DNA from: Paraburkholderia ferrariae NBRC 106233
Lineage (GTDB): Bacteria; Pseudomonadota; Gammaproteobacteria; Burkholderiales; Burkholderiaceae
Assembly (NCBI RefSeq): GCF_000685035.1
Contig: NZ_BAYB01000055.1
Location: forward strand, 1-43,980
Direction of reading: 5' to 3'
DNA: 43,980 nt
Shown here: in pieces, positions 1 through 7,473 of the stretch
How the letters are laid out: every line of letters begins with the position of its first letter
How positions within the stretch are numbered: the first letter of the stretch is position 1
Position numbers and translations under genes: made by a program
Notes under the pieces: generated by a model
Database searches by the model: none
The model's input: the letters and a program-made list of their open reading frames with translations, nothing else
What the model was told of the DNA's origin: nothing

Positions 1-764
1 CCGCGCTCCTGCAGGACGACGAGCTCCTCAACGCCGCGTGGCTCTCGCTCAAGATCGGCCTCATGACCGCGTTCGCCTCGGTCATCATCGGCACGTGGTC
101 CGGCTATGTGCTCGCACGCATGGGCCGCTTCAAGGGCTTCGCGCTGTTCGCCGGCATGATCAACGCGCCGCTCGTGATTCCCGAAGTGATCCAGGGCATC
201 TCGCTCCTGCTGCTCTTCGTGGCCATGGAGCAGTTCCTCGGCTGGCCGAAGGGCCGTGGCGTGCTGACCATGTGGATCGGCCACGTGATGCTGTGCGTGT
301 CCTACGTGGCGATCATCGTGCAGTCGCGTGTGAAGGAGATGAACAAGTCGCTCGAAGAGGCCGCGCTCGATCTCGGCGCCACGCCCTTCAAGGTGTTCTT
401 CGTCATCACGCTGCCGCTCATCTCGCAGGCGCTCATCTCCGGCTGGCTCCTCTCGTTCACGCTGTCGATCGACGACCTCGTGCTCTCCGCGTTCCTCTCG
501 GGACCGGGCTCGACCACGCTGCCGCTCGTGGTGTTCTCGCGCGTGCGTCTTGGCCTGAATCCGGAAATGAACGCGCTCGCCACGCTCTTCATCAGCGCCG
601 TGACGATCGGCGTGATCGTGGCCAATCAGGTGATGATGGCCCGCGAAAAGAAGCGCATGCGCGACATGCAGATGGCTTTCGCGCAGCCCGATCCCGCCGA
701 AGCCGAAAAGCCCGTTGCACCCGTGGGTGCCGTGGGCTCGCCGCTCGGCCGCAAGGCGGCTTGA
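1..764 (+). CDS. potI: PotI-type polyamine ABC transporter permease (5' truncated by window edge)
   Basis: This is an inner-membrane permease subunit of a spermidine/putrescine-type ABC importer. The reading frame is open from base 3, so the true start lies left of the window. About 253 C-terminal residues are visible, with several hydrophobic segments. The cytoplasmic EAA loop that contacts the ATPase is clear (EAALDLGATPFKVFF followed by ITLPL). The opening ALLQDDELLNAAWLSLKIGL and the SFTLSIDDLVLSAFLSGPG stretch are typical of the PotI/YdcV branch. The partner ATPase, PotH-like permease and binding protein are presumably upstream, outside the window. Two PuuB-like oxidases downstream support putrescine or a related polyamine as the substrate. 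The last 25 or so residues are charged and Ala/Pro-rich and look cytoplasmic. Family assignment is firm; exact polyamine specificity is inferred. Confidence 0.9.
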   Translation, partial: ALLQDDELLNAAWLSLKIGLMTAFASVIIGTWSGYVLARMGRFKGFALFAGMINAPLVIPEVIQGISLLLLFVAMEQFLGWPKGRGVLTMWIGHVMLCVSYVAIIVQSRVKEMNKSLEEAALDLGATPFKVFFVITLPLISQALISGWLLSFTLSIDDLVLSAFLSGPGSTTLPLVVFSRVRLGLNPEMNALATLFISAVTIGVIVANQVMMAREKKRMRDMQMAFAQPDPAEAEKPVAPVGAVGSPLGRKAA

Positions 765-789
765 GAAGCAACGCAACGACGCTCGAACC

Positions 790-815
790 GGCCGGCCTGT
801 GACAGCAGGCCGGCC
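790..815 (+). terminator. Hairpin after potI
   Basis: A perfect 10-bp inverted repeat (GGCCGGCCTG, 6-nt loop, CAGGCCGGCC) lies 25 bases after the potI stop. It lacks a T-run, so it may be a weak terminator or an mRNA 3'-end stabiliser. The remaining DNA up to base 1038 is repetitive in character (CAGCCTCAGCACCAA-like units around 850-900) and shows no convincing gene. Confidence 0.45.
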
Positions 816-1038
816 GCCGGCGGAGCCTGAAAGACAGCCGGAACAGTATCAGCCTCAGCACCAACCTCAGCACCAAGCACAACCCGAAGCACAACCTGAA
901 GTAGAACGCGAAGCGACAACGCGCGATCAACGTGAGAACGAATGGCGTGCGGACCGTGGGGACGGGCCGTGCGCCAACGGGGTTTCCGAAAACCACACGC
1001 CGATGTCTTTGCAAAAACGACCCACAAGGAGAATTTTG

Positions 1039-2628
1039 ATGAGGAAGAAGTTAATCTGTCTGCTGGTGGCCGGGGCCCTGCCGGGTCTCGCGATGGCCGA
1101 CACCACCAGCGATCAGATCAAGGCCCTGCAGCACGAGCTCAACGCGCTGCAAAAAGAAGTGAAATCGCTGAAGTCGGAGCTGGCCGAATCGAAGAGCACC
1201 AGCGGCACGGCCAAAACCGCGGCGGCGGCCACCGCCACGGCGGCAGCGCCTGCGCAGGAAGTGGATGTGTCCTCGCCCGACTACGGCAAGGCGCCGGCGC
1301 ATCTGACGAACGACGAACTGGACTCGATCAAGCAGCAGGTTGCCAACCAGCAGCTGAAGGTGGACTCGCTCTCCGACGCGGCCAACACCGGTCCGATCGC
1401 CGGCCTGTCGATCACGGGCTACATCGACCCGAGTTACATCTACAACCGTGCGCCGGGCACGTCGTCGTTCCTGTTCGCGAACCACGAAAGCAATTACAAC
1501 TACTTCAACAGCACGTTCGGCGACCTCTACCTCGACATCAAGAAGACCTTCGGTGTCGGGCCGATGGCGCCGTCGGCCGAAGTCACCCTCATGCCCAACC
1601 GCGGCAACGGCATCACGCTGCTGGCCAACGAGCATGGCGACATCGGCAACAACATCCTGAACACGGCGGTCATCACCGTGCCGGTGACGGCCACGGGCAC
1701 GTTCGTGGCCGGCCTGATGCCGAGCTTCGGCGGCTACGAGGTGCAGCAGTCGAACCAGATGCTCACCCTCACCCACAACCTGCTCTACGACTTCTCGGAT
1801 CCGGGCAGCTACGTGGGCGTGGGCTGGAACTGGTCGCCTGACGGCAGCAACTGGGCGTGGAAGTTCATGGTCGGCAACGAGCAGTACCGCACCTACGGCG
1901 CGGTCACGCAGACGGGCCAGAACGCGCTGGGCGACCCGATCACGACGAGCAACAAGATCCCGACCTTCACGGCCCGTACCGACTACACGTGGTCGAGCGC
2001 GCTGGATATCGGCGGTTCGGTCAACATCGGCCGCCAGACGCTGCCGAGCGCGTTCAACGCCGGGACGGGTACCACGAGCTACGGTATCGGCGGCCAGGCG
2101 ACGGGTTCGGGCGGCTACTTCTTCTTTGGCGAAGCGGACGCGACCTACACGCTCGCGGACACCCAGTACAACGCCGAAGTGGACTACGGCCAGCAACAGC
2201 GTGCAGCGTTCAACGGCGGCAACGCGCAGTGGTACGGTCTCTCGCTGCTCGCGCACCACAAGTTCAACGCACCGGTGGTGGGCCGCATGGGCGTGACGGC
2301 GCGTTACGACGTGCTCTCCGACGGCAAGAACGGCGGCGGCGGCGGCGGCATTGCGCTCAACAGCAACGGCATGGACCCGTACAACGGCTTCGGCATCGGT
2401 TCGCAATGTATCGCGGATGCGCAGGCGGCCGGCACGTCGAGCTTCAACTGCAAGGGCGCGACGCACCAGGACGTGGCGCTCGACCTGCTGTTCTTCCCGA
2501 CGCAGCAGATCACCGTCAAGGTCGAATACCGTCACGACTGGGCCACGCAGAAGGTGTTCCTGCGCGACGACGGCTCGTACACCAAGAGCAACGACCTGCT
2601 GGGTGCGCAGTTCATCTACTCGTTCTAA
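1039..2628 (+). CDS. DUF3138-family outer-membrane protein, probable channel
   Basis: The protein has 529 residues. A signal peptide is clear (MRKKLICLLVAGALPGLAMA). A short coiled-coil follows (about residues 24-55, DQIKALQHELNALQKEVKSL). An Ala/Thr linker then leads into a long aromatic- and glycine-rich region consistent with a beta-barrel that ends in IYSF, the terminal Phe expected of barrel proteins. The ATG at 1039 is preceded by AGGAGA at 1027-1032, and it alone gives a proper signal peptide, although the frame is open further upstream. The sequence resembles the DUF3138 family known mainly from Burkholderiales. Its place between a polyamine permease and two putrescine oxidases suggests it helps a polyamine or amine cross the outer membrane; that role is inference. 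A strong terminator follows. Confidence 0.82.
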   Translation: MRKKLICLLVAGALPGLAMADTTSDQIKALQHELNALQKEVKSLKSELAESKSTSGTAKTAAAATATAAAPAQEVDVSSPDYGKAPAHLTNDELDSIKQQVANQQLKVDSLSDAANTGPIAGLSITGYIDPSYIYNRAPGTSSFLFANHESNYNYFNSTFGDLYLDIKKTFGVGPMAPSAEVTLMPNRGNGITLLANEHGDIGNNILNTAVITVPVTATGTFVAGLMPSFGGYEVQQSNQMLTLTHNLLYDFSDPGSYVGVGWNWSPDGSNWAWKFMVGNEQYRTYGAVTQTGQNALGDPITTSNKIPTFTARTDYTWSSALDIGGSVNIGRQTLPSAFNAGTGTTSYGIGGQATGSGGYFFFGEADATYTLADTQYNAEVDYGQQQRAAFNGGNAQWYGLSLLAHHKFNAPVVGRMGVTARYDVLSDGKNGGGGGGIALNSNGMDPYNGFGIGSQCIADAQAAGTSSFNCKGATHQDVALDLLFFPTQQITVKVEYRHDWATQKVFLRDDGSYTKSNDLLGAQFIYSF

Positions 2629-2638
2629 TGAGGTCGCG

Positions 2639-2674
2639 GCGGACGGCGGCTTGTGCGGCGCCGTCCGCTTTTCA
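2639..2674 (+). terminator. Intrinsic terminator after the DUF3138 gene
   Basis: A perfect 10-bp stem (GCGGACGGCG at 2639-2648, CGCCGTCCGC at 2659-2668) with a 10-nt loop is followed directly by TTTT. It stands 10 bases after the stop codon and only 18 bases before the start of the next gene, so that gene depends on read-through or on a promoter overlapping the hairpin. Confidence 0.85.
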
Positions 2675-2691
2675 TTTGCAATCCTATTTTT

Positions 2692-3984
2692 ATGCTCAAA
2701 TTCGCCAATCAGCCACACGCTCCGTCTTACTACGCCGCCACCGTCAACGACACCACCCGCCATCCGGTTCTGGAAGGCACGATCGACGCCGATGTCTGCG
2801 TGATCGGCGCCGGCCTCACCGGCGTCTCGGCGGCGCTCAACCTCGCCGAACGCGGCCATAAAGTCGCGCTCCTCGAGGCGTCGAAGGTCGGATGGGCAGC
2901 CAGTGGACGCAACGGCGGGCAGCTGATCGGCGGCTTCGCGTGCGACATCGATACGTTCAAGCCCTTCGTCTCCGATGCCGAACTCAGGCAGATCTGGGAC
3001 ATGGGCCTCGAAACGCTCGACATCGTGAAGGCGCGCGTCGCGAAGCACAACATCGAATGTGCGCTCACCCCCGGCTACTTCACGGCCGCGAACAAGCCGC
3101 GCGACGTCGATGCGCTCAAGGCGTGGCGCGACGAAGCGGCGTCGCGCTTCGGCTATGACAAATTCCAGTACGTCGACGGCAACGGCGTGAGCGAGTACGT
3201 GCAGTCGTCGCGCTATCCCGGCGGTCTCTACGATCCCGATAGCGGCCACCTGCATCCGCTCAACTACACGCTCGGCCTCGCGCGCGCGGCTGCCGAAGCC
3301 GGCGTGCAGATCTTCGAGGACAGCGGCGTCACGCGCGTGCGCGACGAAAACGGCGGCCACGTGGTCGAAACCGCACGCGGCAACGTGCGCGCGAAATTCG
3401 TCGTGCTCGCCTGCAATACCTACCTCGGCGCGCTCGCACCGGAGCTCTCGCGCAAGATCATGCCGGTGGGCACCTATGTGATCGCCACGTCGCCGCTCGG
3501 CAAGGCGCGCATGGACGCGCTCATGCCCGCGCAAACCGCCGTGTGCGACAGCCGCTTCGTTCTGGACTACTTCCGGCCCGCGCCCGACACGCGCCTGCTG
3601 TGGGGCGGCAAGGTCAGCTATTCGACGTTCGCGCCGCCGAACCTCGGCGAGGCGATGCGCCGCGACATGCTCAAGACCTTCCCGCAGCTCGCAGACGTGA
3701 AGGTCGATTACGCGTGGGGCGGCTACGTGGACATCACGATGAACCGCGCGCCGCATTTCGGGCGCCTCAAACCTACGGTGTATTTCGCGCAGGGCTTCTC
3801 GGGGCACGGCGTCAATACGACCGGCCTCGCGGGCAAGCTGATCGCCGAGGCGATCGACGGCCAGGCCGCGCGCTTCGACCTGTTCGGCAAGATTCGCCAC
3901 CGCGATTTCCCCGGTGGCGCTACACTGCGCACCCCGGCCCTCGTGCTCGCGATGGCATGGTATCGAATGAAGGACCTGCTCTGA
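2692..3984 (+). CDS. puuB: PuuB-like FAD-dependent oxidoreductase, first tandem copy
   Basis: This 430-residue flavoenzyme belongs to the DAO/glycine-oxidase superfamily. The Rossmann motif VIGAGLTGVSAALNLAERG lies near residue 36, and the FAD-contacting GWAASGRNGGQ sits about 30 residues later. The C-terminal PTVYFAQGFSGHGVNTTGLAGKL is typical of the gamma-glutamylputrescine oxidoreductase (PuuB/OrdL) group. The known PuuB reaction oxidises gamma-glutamylputrescine to its aldehyde, releasing H2O2 and ammonia. The ATG at 2692 was chosen because it gives the family N-terminus (MLKFANQPHAPSYYAAT). No good ribosome site precedes it, and a terminator hairpin sits just upstream. The next gene starts within its stop codon (TGATG), so the two are probably co-translated. 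The substrate could be another N-modified amine. Confidence 0.85.
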   Translation: MLKFANQPHAPSYYAATVNDTTRHPVLEGTIDADVCVIGAGLTGVSAALNLAERGHKVALLEASKVGWAASGRNGGQLIGGFACDIDTFKPFVSDAELRQIWDMGLETLDIVKARVAKHNIECALTPGYFTAANKPRDVDALKAWRDEAASRFGYDKFQYVDGNGVSEYVQSSRYPGGLYDPDSGHLHPLNYTLGLARAAAEAGVQIFEDSGVTRVRDENGGHVVETARGNVRAKFVVLACNTYLGALAPELSRKIMPVGTYVIATSPLGKARMDALMPAQTAVCDSRFVLDYFRPAPDTRLLWGGKVSYSTFAPPNLGEAMRRDMLKTFPQLADVKVDYAWGGYVDITMNRAPHFGRLKPTVYFAQGFSGHGVNTTGLAGKLIAEAIDGQAARFDLFGKIRHRDFPGGATLRTPALVLAMAWYRMKDLL

Positions 3985-5288
3985 TGACCGCTAATCTCGA
4001 CGCCCAGGCGGACGCGCTCGCCCGCCACTCCTACTACGAAGCCACGGCCACGCGTCCCGCTGCGGACGACCCGGTGCTCGAAGGCGTGCAGGAGGCCGAT
4101 GTCTGCGTGATCGGCGCGGGCTTCGCCGGCCTCTCGGTCGCGCTGGAATGCCGCGCGCGCGGCCTCTCGGTGATCGTGCTCGACGCGCACCGGCCCGGCT
4201 GGGGCGCATCGGGGCGCAACGGCGGCCAGACGCTCGTGGGCTTCGCCAAGGACGAGGTCCTCGAAAAGCAACTGGGCGCGGAGGGCGTGCGCGCCGCGTG
4301 GGCGCTTTCGATCGAAGGCGTGGGGCTCGTGCGCGAGCGCATCGCGCGCTACGGCATCGACTGCGATTTCACGGCGGGCTACCTCACGGTCGCGACGAAG
4401 GAGAAACGCGTGCCCGGCCTGCGCGCGTGGATGGATGCCGCGCGCACGCGCTGGGGCTACGACCGGCTCGAATGGCTCGACGCCGGGGCCACGCGCGAGC
4501 GTGTGGCCTCGGAGCGCTATCTGGCCGGCGTGTACGATCCGTTCTCCGGTCATCTACATCCGCTCAAGTATTGCCTTGGCCTTGCCGACGCGGCACGGCG
4601 CGAAGGCGCGCGGCTCTTCGCGCACACGCGCGCGGTGGAAGTCGTGCGCGGCGAGCGGCCTCTCGTGAAAACGCCGCGCGGCGAGGTGCGCAGCCGCTTC
4701 GTGGTGTCGTGCTGCAACGCGGTGCCGGGCGGCGTGCTGCCCGCTGCTGTCGCGGCCCGCATCGCGCCCATCGCTTCGTACATCATCGCCACCGAGCCGC
4801 TTGGCCGCGAGCGTGCCGATGCGCTGATCGCGCAGCGCGCGGCCGTGTGCGACAACAACTTCTTCCTCGATTACTTCCGGGTTTCCGCCGACGACCGCAT
4901 GCTGTTCGGCGGCCGTGCCGATTCCACGGGCGCGGCGCCCTCGGAACTGGCCGAGGCCATGAAGAAGCGCATGATCGGCGTGTTTCCGCAGCTTGCGGGC
5001 ACACAGGTGGAGTATGCGTGGGGCGGCTTCGTGGACGTGACGCGCAACCGCGCGCCCGACTTCGGCGCCATCGATCCGAACTACTACTACGTGCAGGGCT
5101 TCTCGGGCCATGGCGTGGCGCTGACCGGCATTGCCGGGCGCGTGGTGGCGCAGGCCATGGCGGGCGAGCCGGCTTCGTTCGATCTCTTTGCACAACTAAG
5201 GCATGCGCGCTTTCCGGGCGGCCCGGCGTGGCGCCGGCCTGCGCTCGAGATCGGCATGCTGTATCACCGCGTGCTGGAAATGCTGTGA
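3984..5288 (+). CDS. PuuB-like FAD-dependent oxidoreductase, second tandem copy
   Basis: This 434-residue paralogue of the preceding enzyme overlaps it by one base (TGATG), so translational coupling is likely. Landmarks are in the same order: a Rossmann motif VIGAGFAGLSVALECRARG near residue 39, then GWGASGRNGGQ, YLAGVYDPFSGHLHPLKY in mid-protein, and YYYVQGFSGHGVALTGIAGR near the C-terminus. The two copies are clearly related but well diverged, so this is an old duplication rather than a recent one. The pair may act on different amines (for example gamma-glutamylputrescine and a longer polyamine derivative) or form a hetero-oligomer; the sequence does not decide. A short GC hairpin at 5299-5314 follows the stop. 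Confidence 0.83.
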   Translation: MTANLDAQADALARHSYYEATATRPAADDPVLEGVQEADVCVIGAGFAGLSVALECRARGLSVIVLDAHRPGWGASGRNGGQTLVGFAKDEVLEKQLGAEGVRAAWALSIEGVGLVRERIARYGIDCDFTAGYLTVATKEKRVPGLRAWMDAARTRWGYDRLEWLDAGATRERVASERYLAGVYDPFSGHLHPLKYCLGLADAARREGARLFAHTRAVEVVRGERPLVKTPRGEVRSRFVVSCCNAVPGGVLPAAVAARIAPIASYIIATEPLGRERADALIAQRAAVCDNNFFLDYFRVSADDRMLFGGRADSTGAAPSELAEAMKKRMIGVFPQLAGTQVEYAWGGFVDVTRNRAPDFGAIDPNYYYVQGFSGHGVALTGIAGRVVAQAMAGEPASFDLFAQLRHARFPGGPAWRRPALEIGMLYHRVLEML

Positions 5289-5298
5289 GATTGCGCGG

Positions 5299-5314
5299 GG
5301 CGGGTTGCCCCGCC
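5299..5314 (+). terminator. Short GC-rich hairpin after the oxidase pair
   Basis: GGCGGG, a TTGC loop and CCCGCC form a 6-bp stem starting 11 bases after the stop codon. There is no T-run. It is a possible weak terminator. I see no gene in the rest of the stretch up to 5448. Confidence 0.3.
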
Positions 5315-5448
5315 TCTGCCGCCCACCGGTTCAGCGGCGCCGGATAGCCTCGATCTCGCGGATGGCGGTTGCCGTACCTGTCTCCGCCGCCATTCGTACA
5401 TCCAGGTCCGCGGCCCGTGCCTTTGTATCTGGCCGGCCCAGCCTGAGA

Positions 5449-6141
5449 TCAGTGCAGCGTTGGCGCGGCCTGCAACCAGGCGTCGGCGGTGGTTTGCGCA
5501 ACGATCCAGCGCATGGCTTCGGTGTCGTACACCATCCAGTTTCCGTCGCCAGCCTGATGGCGCTTGAGTGTCGCCATGTTGGGCTTCGCCGTCTGCAAGG
5601 CCGTGTCGAGGGTGCGCAGGAACGTGACGTTGTCCATGGCCTCCATGCGCCGGATCGACTGTTCGTATGTGTGCGCACCGATCTGTGCCCATTGCGCACG
5701 CATGTCTTCGAACACCCATTCGCCGAAGCCGAAGCTCGCCTCCACATCGCGGCCGGCCGCGCCCCGCTCAGGCAGGTCGAACGTGAGTTCGAAATACCGC
5801 AAGCACGGCGCGCCGCCCGTGATGATCAACGCGCCCTCTTCGTCGCAGGCCAGGCCGAAGGCCACGGCGCAGTCCACGGTGCCGTTCAGTTCCCGAACCA
5901 GGGCGTACAGGTCGAACAATTGCAGCGGCATGCACTGCCAGCTGTTCGGGCCGCCATCGGACCCATGCGCATTGCGCAACGTGGCGTAGATTTGCGCGTG
6001 CATGCGCGAGACGAACAGGGCAACGCCGCTATGTTCGCCAGTCCCAACCCATGCGGGCTCGAACAGACCCGAACCGTCGGGACGATGGTGTCGGCGAAGG
6101 ACGACCCAAAGGGTCAGCGGTGCAGTGTAGTCTGTCGGCAT
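5449..6141 (-). CDS. Unrecognised soluble protein
   Basis: I do not recognise this 230-residue protein. It has no signal peptide or membrane segment. Composition is balanced, with many Trp and Met residues (LTLWVVLRRH near the start, GFGEWVFEDMRAQWAQIG in the middle, RWIVAQTTADAWLQ near the end), as expected of a folded cytoplasmic protein. I chose the ATG at 6141 (MPTDYTAPLTLW). An in-frame ATG 48 bases further upstream would add 16 residues with little fold character. Neither start has a convincing ribosome site. It sits alone on the minus strand between the polyamine genes and the aldo/keto reductase, so context gives no function. Reality of the gene is likely from its amino-acid makeup rather than from any motif. 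Confidence 0.6.
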   Translation of the reverse strand: MPTDYTAPLTLWVVLRRHHRPDGSGLFEPAWVGTGEHSGVALFVSRMHAQIYATLRNAHGSDGGPNSWQCMPLQLFDLYALVRELNGTVDCAVAFGLACDEEGALIITGGAPCLRYFELTFDLPERGAAGRDVEASFGFGEWVFEDMRAQWAQIGAHTYEQSIRRMEAMDNVTFLRTLDTALQTAKPNMATLKRHQAGDGNWMVYDTEAMRWIVAQTTADAWLQAAPTLH

Positions 6142-6492
6142 GGAACCACGTGGAGAAGTTTGGGCAAAGACGTACCGGATGCGCGGCAATTGCTATGGAT
6201 TGCGAATTATTCGAGTCGGAATCCGAAGTTGAATTCGACCTTTCATATCTCGTTTGAGATAAAAATAGCTACGCGCAAATTAACATGGATTTCACCCGGC
6301 GCACGCGCCTCGCGCACCATGTTTGATCTATGTCCAGGTTTTCTGCCTCCGGACCGGCTTTCTGCGCATCCTGGCCGGCTCGGGTACGCTTGAGGAACGT
6401 CTCGCTGCGGCCCGGCCGGCGTCACGCGGCGCCGGGCCGCAACATTCCGCACCCATCTGGCATCATCGGCTTTCGCACAAGGAGTAACAGCA
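6142..6492. other. Intergenic region with a perfect GC-rich inverted repeat
   Basis: This stretch of about 350 bases separates the divergent unknown gene and the aldo/keto reductase gene. An AT-richer part around 6205-6290 is a plausible promoter zone. At 6407-6416 and 6431-6440 a perfect 10-bp inverted repeat (GCGGCCCGGC / GCCGGGCCGC) encloses 14 bases. It could be a transcript hairpin or an operator for the downstream reductase gene. No gene is supported here. Confidence 0.4.
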
Positions 6493-7473
6493 ATGGACTA
6501 CGTCAGGTTCGGCTCGACCGGGTTGGAAGTTTCGCGTTTGTGTCTCGGCTGCATGACTTACGGCGTGCCCGAGCGCGGCACGCATCCGTGGACACTCGGG
6601 GAGGACGCGGCCCGCCCGCTCATCCGCCAGGCGCTCGACGCCGGCATCAACTTCTTCGACACCGCCAACACCTACTCGGACGGCACCTCGGAAGAAATCG
6701 TCGGCCGCGCGCTGCTCGACTTCGTGAAGCGCGAGGACGTGGTGATCGCGACCAAGGTGTACAACCGCATGCGTCCCGGCCCGAACGGCGCGGGCCTTTC
6801 GCGCAAGGCGCTCTTCGCCGAAATCGACAACAGCCTGCGCCGCCTCGGCACCGACTATGTCGATCTCTACCAGATCCACCGCTGGGACTACTACACGCCC
6901 ATCGAAGAAACGCTCGAAGCGCTCAACGACATCGTGAAGGCGGGCAAGGCGCGCTATATCGGCGCGTCGTCGATGTATGCGTGGCAGTTCAGCAAGGCGC
7001 TCTACACGTCGTACCTGAACGGCTGGACTCCGTTCGCGAGCATGCAGGACCACCTGAACCTGCTCTACCGCGAGGAGGAGCGCGAGATGCTGCCGCTGTG
7101 CGCCGACCAGGGCATCGCCGTAATGCCCTGGAGCCCGCTTGCGCGCGGCCGCCTCACGCGCGACTGGAATGCCACGAGCGAGCGCGAGAAAACCGATGCG
7201 TACGGCCGCAAGCTCTACGAGGCCACGGCCGACCCGGATCGCGCGATCGTGGAAGCGGTCTCCGCCATCGCCCAGGCGCGCAACGTGTCGCGCGCGCAGG
7301 TGGCGCTCGCGTGGGTGCTGCAGAAGGAGGAGGTCACCTCCCCCATCATCGGCGCCTCGAAGCCGCAGCATCTGGACGACGCCGTGGCGGCGCTCTCGCT
7401 CGAACTCACCGACCAGGAGGTCGATGCGCTCGAAGCGCCCTACGTGCCGCATGCGGTTGCGGGACACGAGTAA
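6493..7473 (+). CDS. Aldo/keto reductase
   Basis: This 326-residue protein is a (beta/alpha)8-barrel NADPH-dependent aldo/keto reductase that would interconvert carbonyl compounds and alcohols. The catalytic tetrad is complete: D56 (FFDTANTY), Y61, K88 (ATKVYN) and H129 (YQIHRWD). The C-terminal cofactor-binding part has SPIIGASKPQHLDDAV, usual for the family. It resembles the YajO/AKR group of general reductases; the natural substrate cannot be read from the sequence. AAGGAG at 6479-6484 supports the ATG at 6493. The stop codon abuts the stop of the convergent MocR-type regulator gene with no bases between them, so the two transcripts must overlap at their 3' ends. Confidence 0.9.
   Translation: MDYVRFGSTGLEVSRLCLGCMTYGVPERGTHPWTLGEDAARPLIRQALDAGINFFDTANTYSDGTSEEIVGRALLDFVKREDVVIATKVYNRMRPGPNGAGLSRKALFAEIDNSLRRLGTDYVDLYQIHRWDYYTPIEETLEALNDIVKAGKARYIGASSMYAWQFSKALYTSYLNGWTPFASMQDHLNLLYREEEREMLPLCADQGIAVMPWSPLARGRLTRDWNATSEREKTDAYGRKLYEATADPDRAIVEAVSAIAQARNVSRAQVALAWVLQKEEVTSPIIGASKPQHLDDAVAALSLELTDQEVDALEAPYVPHAVAGHE

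Noticed and set aside
715..1038. N-terminal extension of the DUF3138 protein with Gln/Glu/Pro repeats
   Set aside because: It would place the signal peptide more than 100 residues inside the protein and bypass a good ribosome site at 1027-1032; the repeats are better read as non-coding DNA.
1051..3900. Long open frame on the minus strand (about 950 codons) across the DUF3138 and first oxidase genes
   Set aside because: It is antisense to two well-supported genes, highly Arg/Val/Ala-rich with no folded-protein character, and is a common by-product of GC-rich codon use.
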